NCBI GenBank assembly: GCA_030536555.1 | Contig: JAUNPU010000018.1 | Span: forward strand, 30,349-75,917 | DNA from: Eubacteriales bacterium | GTDB lineage: Bacteria; Bacillota; Clostridia; Lachnospirales; Lachnospiraceae | Direction of reading: 5' to 3' | DNA length: 45,569 nucleotides | Shown: positions 35,901-42,671 of the stretch, piece by piece | Numbering within the stretch: position 1 is the first letter of the stretch | Layout: every line of letters begins with the position of its first letter | The notes under the pieces: generated by a model | Databases searched by the model: none | Told to the model about the DNA's origin: nothing | What the model saw: only the letters and a program-made list of their open reading frames with translations | Position numbers and translations under genes: made by a program

Positions 35901-36124
35901 TCGTATTCTTCCGCATTTTGTGAGGCAACTGTAATATTTAATTCCGTATTGACAGACTGCCCCGCCCAGAAAGCCGCCTTAAATATTTCGTTTCCCATCC
36001 AGCCATTTCCAAGAATAAGAACATTCATCGCATTCTTTTTTGACGATCGTTCAGCATACTCACAAAGTGGACTGGAATAAAGCAATTCATAAGCTTTTCT
36101 TCTGTATTCTCCGATTTTCGACAC
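32960..36124 (-). CDS. Rossmann - RyR - Card1-like nuclease fusion protein
   Basis: The 1054-residue protein has a Rossmann unit (about 33-180: MNVLILGNGWMGNEIFKAAF) similar to the plus-strand RyR protein, then a RyR domain (about 315-400: LEHRRWNAYTIMRGF). From about 500 the order follows DUF1887/Card1: a CARF-like fold (IVINCVPNRSVEAFLAIGKL, where Card1 has a TGGTK loop), a DNA-binding-like middle, and a nuclease (about 900-1045) with NEVDVIG and VSCKTSD. The usual Glu-x-Lys pair is Ser-x-Lys here. The start is the GTG 6 bases after AGGAGG; an ATG upstream lies inside the promoter. I infer that a nucleotide signal activates the nuclease. Confidence 0.75.
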   Translation of the reverse strand: MSKIGEYRRKAYELLYSSPLCEYAERSSKKNAMNVLILGNGWMGNEIFKAAFWAGQSVNTELNITVASQNAEEYEKAVLAADECAPFPALRQYIEKKHYANVRFVNVDVEEGIDESGLTPLGFEKNRYNYVVVSLGDAEHNWIAASEIVSGISKSQANGQRYTGKIIIHVFNEFSVNISREDQISLIQYGSENGIEISFFGGAVEKENDELNRIARNINFAYEMKYDQRANKNQADQKFAESLKREFIDSPTDYGIGDTSIISNFLGADYAADSSFAAVVHIPVKLEVCRIAVPDKDPIDTLKEAIRKKNGLYRKLIALEHRRWNAYTIMRGFRAPTVEEETKILYHDGNTHQAKKERLHICLCDCTENIALEQDFDRVYREWLDRKCPSNYPSELDRASLRVHQLTGQLVSKIRIDSITGKIKGENAVYSNLRHSILKLANDEDHSLALYQRSLSEAIAYSESSSDGEKENLDTVDKELMPFKVFNARTDFFGLDQQLVEMLPFALWYRVKNKTVLTVRDGSVTAAYDVIVPTLFCAENAIFIGKTVGSTRYQKSIESYFKSRGNNTNARFLRLTFMSLDTVFDSLDAQIQTYGAENIVINCVPNRSVEAFLAIGKLMGKYPGMLSVVQYVPNKGIVSFSDDKNIGIGLDNKSYSFSEYVQLMGGKVVNEYSMLYDSTQYDKLVSLFKEYCDSLKIQGADGKQKSFHPWAVMTRLLASAAKDHVLEADYQFKSNHVVLNYHGDFQVSLFTSAKIGNTLRQLQDYQILDDYTAQLAGDIVSVTFSCVDADIVEVLKIFEKDRADEAAEYKGLKFIPLNGGLKITDRSVQGMRLYDPLEDQLQIETKISFMRDLLKLGYISNLEIDDEGAASFCFKDEATMHLFKTQGAVFELIVYYFMRESGMFDAVETGVKISWDVDEELQEDVLLNAIKDSPCRGYGQYMDARRKLLYSSKKKPQSVMNEVDVIGITGMEGVMVSCKTSDKDSMQWIYEIKSVSDRFQSKGVMAISSDYSQAGNNAFLERAKQMNVPVWGTETLWNPEKMRKALQDVVNGFR

Positions 36125-36173
36125 TTGATACCTCCTCATCCGCCTGAACTTTTTGTGCATTATTATACATCTA

Positions 36174-36202
36174 ATTCTATCATGCATTTGTGATCCTTTC
36201 AA
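36174..36202 (-). promoter_or_regulatory. Promoter of the RyR-Card1-like gene
   Basis: Minus strand: TTGAAA (36202-36197), 17-base spacer, TAGAAT (36179-36174), 50 bases before the GTG start. A second TATAAT lies 13 bases downstream. This position argues against the longer N-terminus. Confidence 0.6.
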
Positions 36203-36250
36203 CGAATAGCAGGATCCGCACGTATAAGATTTTTATTGCATGAATAACCG

Positions 36251-36511
36251 TCACCATCTCTGATTTTCAAAATATGTTCCTGTTGCTATATATTCCAATT
36301 CTCTGTCAGCCCACCCGCGAGCGATAGTCTGAGCATCTTTCAGATTATCCGGCTGAGGATCATAGCATATCCAATATCTGTTATTATTTTTATAACGATG
36401 CGCATAGTGCAGATTTGGATCTCTGCCGTTTAAGCTAGGCATTCTCAGTAAGTAAACGCGCCATTCATTTTCAACCTTTTTAAATTCAAATTGAAACCAG
36501 TTGTCCGGCAT
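36251..36511 (-). CDS. Small conserved-looking protein, possibly truncated start
   Basis: The 86-residue protein is rich in aromatic residues (WFQFEFKKVENEWRVYLLRM, RYWICYDPQP). The same frame stays open for 34 codons upstream, to a TAG, and that part also reads like protein (GEIYAAPVGSH, ARFGPVNYY) but contains no ATG. Either the gene uses a rare start or its 5-prime end is broken. AGGA lies 5 bases before the chosen ATG. Function unknown; last ORF of the operon. Confidence 0.5.
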   Translation of the reverse strand: MPDNWFQFEFKKVENEWRVYLLRMPSLNGRDPNLHYAHRYKNNNRYWICYDPQPDNLKDAQTIARGWADRELEYIATGTYFENQRW

Positions 36512-36616
36512 ATGATTCCTGTCATTTGCATAGTAATTAACCGGTCCAAACCGCGCTCCTGTACGATGCGAACCAACCGGGGCTGCATAAATTTCTCCCC
36601 GCCGATTCGTTTGTCT

Positions 36617-36694
36617 CTATCTGCAGACTTTGATGATAGTTACCATCACGATGATGCCTGTGATCAATAATATTTCTATTTGCATCTCACTCAT
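36617..36694 (-). CDS. 25-residue membrane peptide
   Basis: The short ORF encodes a charged start (MSEMQ) followed by one hydrophobic helix (IEILLITGIIVMVTII) and a basic end (KVCR). GAGGG overlaps the stop codon of the 35-residue ORF just upstream and serves as its ribosome site. Its size and shape suit small membrane regulators or type I toxin-like peptides. It may also be a short leader. Confidence 0.45.
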   Translation of the reverse strand: MSEMQIEILLITGIIVMVTIIKVCR

Positions 36695-36698
36695 AAAA

Positions 36699-36806
36699 TT
36701 ACCCTCGATATAGAACCGTAAGATTTTTTAGAAATATTTTCAAATCATTATAATCCACAAAGAGGATGGATTCATTCTGCAGCAGTTGTATTTGTAAGTC
36801 AATCAT
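36699..36806 (-). CDS. 35-residue peptide
   Basis: The short ORF MIDLQIQLLQNESILFVDYN... has AAAGGGAGG before its ATG (3-base spacing, shorter than usual). It ends at a TAA that is 4 bases before the next small ORF, so the pair looks translationally linked. No homology is recognised. 36512-36616 and 36807-36882 hold no other gene that I can support. Confidence 0.4.
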   Translation of the reverse strand: MIDLQIQLLQNESILFVDYNDLKIFLKNLTVLYRG

Positions 36807-36882
36807 CTCCCTCCCTTTCGTTTCAAATACTGTCCTGTTTTTTTATCTGAAAGTGCTTTGAAACCATATTTTGAAACTGACA

Positions 36883-37767
36883 TCATTTCTGCATCCTGCG
36901 TATCTCAAGTTCGTGTCCGGCAGTAGTTCTGGTCTGTTCAATCCGCTGTACTCTTCTGTACGTTGCCGGGTGTGAAGCATAAATAATATCAGTCAATGTG
37001 CGCTGCTGATTCTGCTGAGACTCTACAAACCGCGTGAGGAAATAGCTCAACGCCGATCCATAACCAAGCTGACAGCTAAATCTGTCTGCCCGGAATTCAT
37101 TTCCTCTGCTGGCTATTCCCATGATAAGTTTATAAACAAACAGTACAATATACTGAATCACCGTGAAAATCCCCTTAACCAGTTCCTTTGCTCCGCTGAA
37201 TAAAAACACACTTATAAAACCGCCGCATATTCCTAATGCACACAGCATAATAAACAGGATCCACATAAATGAAACTGTGATGAAAGAACCTGCTGTCAGA
37301 CCTGCGAGTACCAATGTTATATTGGCAAAAATCATCCTGCCGGCTACAGCATCCATATTTAATGTATGCGAGATTTCATGCCCCAAAACCGCGCATAATG
37401 TTGTTTCATCGCAGCAGTTTAACATCCCGCGTGTAATCGCCACGTTATTAAATCCGTAAGCGTAGGCATTAATATTGTCTGATGGAATCACATGAAGTTT
37501 TAACCCGGAAATGTCTGCTCCTGATACACGTTTTACAGCATCTCTCAGACAGTTATGCACACGTCTGAGTTTTGTTTTTTCATATTCATTCAGGCAATTC
37601 AGTTGAACAGCACCTTCTTTCAAAAGTGTCAGATACTCTCCCAGCCACCCGAACAGCATCACTCCTCCCGTTATGAATAAAGCTGCCTCAACTCCCATCG
37701 TATAATATACAATCAGGAAATCCATCAGCAAGATACCGGAAATCTTTACGGCTCCTACAATTCTCAT
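36883..37767 (-). CDS. M48-family membrane metallopeptidase (HtpX-like)
   Basis: In the 294-residue protein two N-terminal membrane helices are followed by the zinc motif GHEISHTLN (His130, Glu131, His134), two or more further membrane helices (about 145-215) and the third ligand Glu224 in NEFRADRF. This fits M48/HtpX proteases, which cleave membrane proteins at their cytoplasmic side. GAGGAG lies before the start. In the operon it could process the membrane components or release an effector. Confidence 0.85.
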   Translation of the reverse strand: MRIVGAVKISGILLMDFLIVYYTMGVEAALFITGGVMLFGWLGEYLTLLKEGAVQLNCLNEYEKTKLRRVHNCLRDAVKRVSGADISGLKLHVIPSDNINAYAYGFNNVAITRGMLNCCDETTLCAVLGHEISHTLNMDAVAGRMIFANITLVLAGLTAGSFITVSFMWILFIMLCALGICGGFISVFLFSGAKELVKGIFTVIQYIVLFVYKLIMGIASRGNEFRADRFSCQLGYGSALSYFLTRFVESQQNQQRTLTDIIYASHPATYRRVQRIEQTRTTAGHELEIRRMQK

Positions 37768-37798
37768 ACCCTGTCTCCTCTCTTTGATTTACTGATAA

Positions 37799-38968
37799 TC
37801 AGACTGCAAAAACTGAAGTATTGCCCATAAACTCAACAATGCCGCTCCCCATCGGGAAGCTTAGAATCATTTCCTTGCGGTAACGAGGTTCCCGTACTGC
37901 TGCCATTTCCATATATGCCTCCGTTTTGTTGTTGCCCAGCAATATGTCCCATGGAGTATTTGCCATCAATCTTCTGTCATATGCAATCGTCTTCTGAAAT
38001 TTCGGCACATCAATTTCTCCACAGATTTTTTCTATTGATTCTGCTGAACTCATAACCAGATGGTGACCGTATACACGTGCCGGAAAACGATTCATGATCA
38101 TTGACAGAGAGGGGGCATCGCAGAGAGTAAAAATATCCGTCGAAAATACATGCAGCTGCACTTTTGAAGTAAGAGATTTTAACAGATTAAATACACAGGA
38201 TCTGCTTCCATACCCTTTATCAAAAACAAGTACCGTGACATTATTTCCGGAATTTTCTTCAAGGCCAAACTGAAGCAATTGCATAACAAGACTTCTGGCT
38301 GTTTCATCTTCTCCCAGTTCACCGGTTCTGAATACAAAAGCTTTATCCCGATTACAGTGACGCATCAAATCCGTACCGTGAATATATGGCATAAGCAGGA
38401 AAAACATATCCTCCAGATCAGCTCCCGCCTCTGCACACTCACTGTATTTCCTGAGCAGCATATCGCGCTGTCGTTCACTGATAAAGCCTTCTTCCACATA
38501 ATTCTTCAGCTTTTCTTCTACGGCCAGCACAGTACAGTACTCTCCCAGCTTTTCCAGTGTCAGTTCAAAATTCCTGTTTTCATTCCCTATGAGTTCCAAA
38601 TGACGGATAAAATTCAGATAAGATATCAGCTTACCTTTCTGCTTTTCATCATATTCAAGGGTTTTAAGAATCTGTCGTATCCTAGTAATGCCTTTTGTTG
38701 TAGTGATCTGAAATGGATTGTACAGGCAATATGCTCCTGACATACCATTTTTAATCTGATACCCGGCCGCAGAAACAGTATCCAGGTCTACCGTATTTTC
38801 TGTATCATCCACAATAATAACCGCTTCGTCTCTCCTTCTGCATCCGCTAAGCACATCCTTTAATACTGCCTTCTGAATAACAGGATCACTTCCGGATACA
38901 AGAAAACGAACCTGCGGCGGCTGCTGCATACACTCTTTAATTTGATTAATAAACATAAGATAATTCAT
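37799..38968 (-). CDS. Probable inactive paralogue of the coupling ATPase
   Basis: The 389-residue protein follows the fold order of the neighbouring TrwB-like ATPase without the catalytic motifs. RFLVSGSDPVIQKAVLKDVL occupies the Walker A place without Gly-Lys-Thr, VLVFDKGYGS stands at Walker B, QLHVFSTDIFTL matches QLIVSTQSINAL, and ESIEKICGEIDVPKFQKTI matches HTIEIMQRLYG...QTVVM. I infer a pseudo-ATPase subunit; it could also be an unrelated alpha/beta protein. AGGAGG lies 8 bases before the start; the ATPase gene stop lies 13 bases upstream. Confidence 0.55.
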   Translation of the reverse strand: MNYLMFINQIKECMQQPPQVRFLVSGSDPVIQKAVLKDVLSGCRRRDEAVIIVDDTENTVDLDTVSAAGYQIKNGMSGAYCLYNPFQITTTKGITRIRQILKTLEYDEKQKGKLISYLNFIRHLELIGNENRNFELTLEKLGEYCTVLAVEEKLKNYVEEGFISERQRDMLLRKYSECAEAGADLEDMFFLLMPYIHGTDLMRHCNRDKAFVFRTGELGEDETARSLVMQLLQFGLEENSGNNVTVLVFDKGYGSRSCVFNLLKSLTSKVQLHVFSTDIFTLCDAPSLSMIMNRFPARVYGHHLVMSSAESIEKICGEIDVPKFQKTIAYDRRLMANTPWDILLGNNKTEAYMEMAAVREPRYRKEMILSFPMGSGIVEFMGNTSVFAV

Positions 38969-38981
38969 ACATCCTGCCTCC

Positions 38982-40298
38982 TCAGATTAAAATTTTTACG
39001 CGTGCAGGTCTTGCCGAACGATATTTCACATAGCATTCTCCAACATCAAGACTTGCAAAATCCTGATCTTCGACAATATATCTTTCATCAACCGTTACTG
39101 TTGGTTTATCGTATCTTGAATATGGCATCACCACTGTCTGTACACGCTCCTTTCCATACAACCGCTGCATGATTTCAATCGTATGCTCATCTCCCGGATG
39201 AAACGTTACCGTAATTGGATAACCGGCAAACGATGCATCTACTCTTTCTCTTCCGGCTTTTTCCGGTGCCAGAGCATATAAAGCATTGATTGACTGTGTC
39301 GAAACAATCAGCTGCAGACCAAACTGTCTTCCCAATGTTGCTGCATCAATCAGTCCAAAATCATATCCCACTTTATCTATCTCATCGAGAACCATTAACA
39401 TCCTGATATTGAGACCGGAAGATAAGGACATCATGGAATCAATGATTTTTCTCAGGAAGATTTTTTCAAAAAGCTTCAGAGAATCTCTGGCCTCATAATC
39501 ATGAAGGAAGAATAATCTGGCACCTTGTCCATACCGGCCATGCAGATAGTCAAAAATCGTATCATCCCCATCTGCGAGAACAAAGGTTCCGCCAAATTTT
39601 GATTTAACTTCATTAAGAAAGAATGCTATATCACCGCCCTTTTTGTTAAGTTTATATTTTTCTTTTGATGGACCATAATACTCAAAATTATCCTCCAGAA
39701 AGCTTCGATTCGGCTTATATTTCCAGAGAAACTCAAGGACTTCTCCCCAACTTTTCTCTTCCAGATATCCCAGTATCTCTTTATTCGACGGGTTGTTTCC
39801 GTACATATAAAGAATCACTTTCAAAAACCGCTTAAATACCTCTTTTGCGCTGTCTGCCCAGGCAATATTCCTGGAATCACTCAGAATATCTTCAAAAAGA
39901 GCATGCATCATGTTTTCGAGTGCGGATTCCCATTTTTCCCGGGGATATGTACGAATTTCCCTTATCATATTCCATTTAAAAAGATTTTCCGGGTTGCAAA
40001 CTCCTTTATTAAAAGTGATGATTTTATCGTTCCGGCGCAGAAATTCTTCTGTAAAATCATCCGGCTTAATCTGAAAGAACACGGCAAAGGTCATAGGATC
40101 ATTATGTAATACCTCTCTTACATACTCTTTTGTAAATACTGTTTTCCCATAACCAGTAGTTCCAGTCACCAGCATGTTATATGCTTCAACAGGCATCCTC
40201 GCCTCCCGGGTTCCATTATGTGAACTGACCCTGACATACCTTGCCGTTTCTGGCCAGTCTGGTTTTTTCTCTGTATGAAATACCTGTTCGTAAAACAT
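38982..40298 (-). CDS. TrwB/VirD4-like DNA-translocating ATPase
   Basis: The 438-residue protein has Walker A GTTGYGKT (46-53), Walker B MLMVLDEID (about 300) and the QLIVSTQSINAL segment typical of type IV coupling and HerA/FtsK-like ATPases. No membrane helices. It is a second coupling-type ATPase in the island, next to an inactive-looking paralogue and effector-like nuclease and HExxH genes. AGGAGG lies 7 bases before the start. Known relatives pump DNA or engage secretion cargo. Confidence 0.8.
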   Translation of the reverse strand: MFYEQVFHTEKKPDWPETARYVRVSSHNGTREARMPVEAYNMLVTGTTGYGKTVFTKEYVREVLHNDPMTFAVFFQIKPDDFTEEFLRRNDKIITFNKGVCNPENLFKWNMIREIRTYPREKWESALENMMHALFEDILSDSRNIAWADSAKEVFKRFLKVILYMYGNNPSNKEILGYLEEKSWGEVLEFLWKYKPNRSFLEDNFEYYGPSKEKYKLNKKGGDIAFFLNEVKSKFGGTFVLADGDDTIFDYLHGRYGQGARLFFLHDYEARDSLKLFEKIFLRKIIDSMMSLSSGLNIRMLMVLDEIDKVGYDFGLIDAATLGRQFGLQLIVSTQSINALYALAPEKAGRERVDASFAGYPITVTFHPGDEHTIEIMQRLYGKERVQTVVMPYSRYDKPTVTVDERYIVEDQDFASLDVGECYVKYRSARPARVKILI

Positions 40299-40309
40299 CC
40301 TGCATCCTC

Positions 40310-41074
40310 CTATTCATCATCTGATGATATGTCGGCACCATCATCATTCCCTGCGTCTACAGAAACATCTCCTGAGTCTGGTCCGGATTCTTCAGCAGTA
40401 CTTCCTGAAGAAGATTCAAATCCCCATGAAGCTGTTGACTCTGGTACTGCCTCTGAAGAAGCTTCAAAGGACCATTCCGCACTTTGGGCATTGCCGGAGA
40501 TATGTTCTTCGTACATATCTCCAATATTTGGCAATGCGGCATCCGTCTCTTCCATCAGTTCAGCGTATTCATTCGCAGTCATTGAATTTCTCAGACTGTC
40601 TCCCGGATTAGGTGCCGCATCAAACAGATCTGATGCTTTGGAAGAGGACTCAGCGTTCATGCCTTCCTGCTCAGCATTGGTCAGATTTGAAAAGGACAAA
40701 TGAATATCCTGTACCCGCCCGTCATTGTAGGTAACCGTATCATTAACGATAAATGCATCTGGACGGTTCCCTGGCTGATTTGATACATACGCCGTTTTTT
40801 CTGTATTAACAATACTTCCGTCCTTGAGAGCTGCCCTCTCAGCCTGCTCCATACTGTTATATCCCTGATGATTCAATTCCGCTGATTGCGGAACAATGTT
40901 ATCCCTGTTATTAGAACCGGATAAGGATGAAGCCTGGATGTGTCCCCTTTCGTCCGTATCCAGATATCCATCTGTTCTGGACGGCATATTATTATGATTT
41001 CCTTTTGTTATCTCACTGGTTCCTGAATAGGTAATGGAACCTGTTCTCTCATCAATCGTGTTCGTTCCTGCCAT
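40310..41074 (-). CDS. DNA/RNA non-specific endonuclease-like protein
   Basis: In the 254-residue protein, residues 36-130 match the Endonuclease_NS_2 pattern: TDERGHIQASSLSGSNNRDNI (the DRGH motif with catalytic His45), VPQSAELN (metal-binding Asn) and YNSMEQAERAALKDG. This domain is a common toxin domain in polymorphic toxins. After it comes an acidic Ser/Glu/Asp-rich tail of about 120 residues with no known fold. No immunity gene is evident. It starts 15 bases after the two-helix peptide gene. Confidence 0.65.
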   Translation of the reverse strand: MAGTNTIDERTGSITYSGTSEITKGNHNNMPSRTDGYLDTDERGHIQASSLSGSNNRDNIVPQSAELNHQGYNSMEQAERAALKDGSIVNTEKTAYVSNQPGNRPDAFIVNDTVTYNDGRVQDIHLSFSNLTNAEQEGMNAESSSKASDLFDAAPNPGDSLRNSMTANEYAELMEETDAALPNIGDMYEEHISGNAQSAEWSFEASSEAVPESTASWGFESSSGSTAEESGPDSGDVSVDAGNDDGADISSDDE

Positions 41075-41089
41075 TTTATATCTCCCTTC

Positions 41090-41284
41090 TTACTTGAATA
41101 AACTCCGGATCAGAATATAAATTCCTCCCAGTACAATAAGCACAGGCATTGCAGCATATACCACGGACTGTATGTTTCCAAGGAATACACTTATCGTATC
41201 TGCAGATCCTGTAACCTTCTGTATAATGGTCAACACCAGCGCAACAATTATCAGAAATTTCAAAATTCCTGTACCAGCCCTCAT
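41090..41284 (-). CDS. 64-residue two-helix membrane peptide
   Basis: The sequence has a basic start and two membrane helices (LKFLIIVALVLTIIQKV and VYAAMPVLIVLGGIYILI) joined by a short polar loop. This is the layout of VirB2/TrbC-type pilins and of holin-like peptides. No clear motif separates these options. It lies between the NS-nuclease and HExxH genes. Confidence 0.6.
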   Translation of the reverse strand: MRAGTGILKFLIIVALVLTIIQKVTGSADTISVFLGNIQSVVYAAMPVLIVLGGIYILIRSLFK

Positions 41285-41304
41285 AATCTTTGTTCTCCTT
41301 TCTT

Positions 41305-41994
41305 TTAAATGTCGGCTTCTGTCAAAGCTTCGGCTTCGGCATCTGTATCGGCACTTTCTGTTTCAGCCGAGGCAGACGTTTGTTCATTTTCTTCTATCCC
41401 GGTCGTTGAAAGTTCCTGGTTCCCCTGTGAACTATCTTCCAGTACCAGATAGTCATAGGTTTCCAGAATCTGATTCCCATGAAAATGAAATTCTTTGTCT
41501 GCTTCCAAAATTTGTTCTCGATTATCCATTGTCTGATTCACACCAGCTGTGCCCGCTGTTCTCGCTTCCCGCTCTGCCGGATGGTTCCAGTATCCATCCC
41601 AGTCCTTATCAGAATCCGGAACCGGCGATGCTCTTGCTTCCAGTTCATCTGCAGTATAATTCTCTCTAACTTCACTCAGGAATTCTGCCTGCCAGTCCTG
41701 AATATGACTTCCCTCGTGAAATAAAGTATCAAGTGCTTCTGGAAAGTCAGGGCTGTCAAGTAATGACTGGCTGATTACAATGGTATTATCCTGCTGATAC
41801 CCCATATATCCCTCCGGCAGCTCCTGTGCTATGACCTCCGCCGGCAGCCGTCCGGCTTTCATCGCAGACCAGTCTTCAATACTCTGCAAATTTTCGATTT
41901 TTTCACTTTCACTCATTTTTGCCCAGCCAGAAGAATTCATATTTCTGACGGATATTTCATACTTATGGGAGATGTCCCACTGTTCTTTTGTCAT
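41305..41994 (-). CDS. HExxH zincin-like protein
   Basis: The 229-residue protein begins at the ATG 11 bases after AAGGAGG; in-frame ATGs further upstream lack such a site. The zinc motif LFHEGSHIQDWQ (His93, Glu94, His97) is followed by HPAEREAR (138-145), with a Glu in the place of the third ligand. This is seen in zincins of toxin and effector groups. The last 70 residues are acidic and low in complexity, like the tail of the nuclease gene downstream. It is the first gene of the operon ending at 36251. Peptidase activity is inferred. Confidence 0.65.
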   Translation of the reverse strand: MTKEQWDISHKYEISVRNMNSSGWAKMSESEKIENLQSIEDWSAMKAGRLPAEVIAQELPEGYMGYQQDNTIVISQSLLDSPDFPEALDTLFHEGSHIQDWQAEFLSEVRENYTADELEARASPVPDSDKDWDGYWNHPAEREARTAGTAGVNQTMDNREQILEADKEFHFHGNQILETYDYLVLEDSSQGNQELSTTGIEENEQTSASAETESADTDAEAEALTEADI

Positions 41995-42042
41995 ATTTCC
42001 AGTTTCCTCCTTAATCTTTCTATAAATAATTAAACCACCTCC

Positions 42043-42103
42043 GGCTATTTTCATCTCTACCCTAAAGCTATATACCTTGAAAGTACTGCAGATGAAAATA
42101 GCC
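42043..42103. repeat. 14-bp inverted repeats around the start of the island operon
   Basis: GGCTATTTTCATCT (42043-42056) and AGATGAAAATAGCC (42090-42103) are perfect inverse copies. A third partial copy, GCTATTTTCAT, is at 42119-42129. They lie upstream of the HExxH gene, so they may be operator sites or mark a recombination edge. AGACC/GGTCT at 42140-42156 forms a small hairpin. Confidence 0.55.
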
Positions 42104-42252
42104 AGAAAAATGAAAGCAGCTATTTTCATGCGGAAACAAAAAAAGACCCGGTAAGGTCTCATATACAGGTCAGATTTTATAGGTTTTTGCAGGAAGAATT
42201 CGTACAGGTTTATCACAAATGTCACATCGAAATGCCTGGTAAGAAATTGGAA

Positions 42253-42531
42253 ATGGTTCTCACCGGCAAGCACAACGCCAGTTTCAAGAAAGACTACAAG
42301 CGCGCTATCAAGCGTAGCTTAAAAATCGAGCTGCTGGAACCAATCATAGCGTTGCTGGCGATGAGTGAGCCGCTGCCGAAAAAACATAACCACGATATGC
42401 CCGGCGATTGGGTGGGGCATTGGGAATGCCACATTCTCCCGGACTGGCTGCTTGTCTACCGGATTGAGGACGATGTACTGGTGCTAACGCTGACCCGCAC
42501 CTGAACACACAACGACTTATTTGGAAAATAA
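42253..42531 (+). pseudogene. YafQ-type toxin gene with in-frame TGA before the catalytic His
   Basis: Residues LTGKHNASFKKDYKRAIKR, the HDMPGDWVGHWECHI block and PDWLLVYRIEDD are typical of the RelE-superfamily mRNA interferase YafQ. The frame reads LTRT and then TGA at 42502-42504. The next codons of the same frame read THNDLFGK and a normal TAA at 42529-42531. In YafQ the block is TRTGTHxxLFG, so TGA replaces the Gly (GGA to TGA, one base), and the catalytic His at the end of the domain is lost if translation stops. No antitoxin gene lies upstream. GC-rich composition contrasts with the flanks. Confidence 0.75.
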
Positions 42532-42671
42532 ACCGACTGCCGCTGTAATCATCGCAGTACATTAGGCCCCTGCCAGAGGGTAGGGTTCCCAAAATTCATT
42601 GGGGTATCGTCTGGCATTGCCTCCAAGCCCTCTAGCTTCCGCTCCTGGTTGGATATGGAATTGCTTTCACT

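Noticed and set aside
36125..36202. Longer N-terminus for the RyR-Card1-like protein, starting at an upstream ATG
   Set aside because: The region contains a good TTGAAA-17-TAGAAT promoter, and a GTG with AGGAGG at ideal spacing lies downstream.
24974..41994. A complete integrative conjugative element
   Set aside because: Coupling-type ATPases and a helicase are present, but no relaxase, VirB4, VirB6-type channel or intact integrase is seen.
42532..42671. Possible gene between the YafQ-like gene and the TIR gene
   Set aside because: No frame has a plausible start with ribosome site or recognisable protein; I see only short open stretches.
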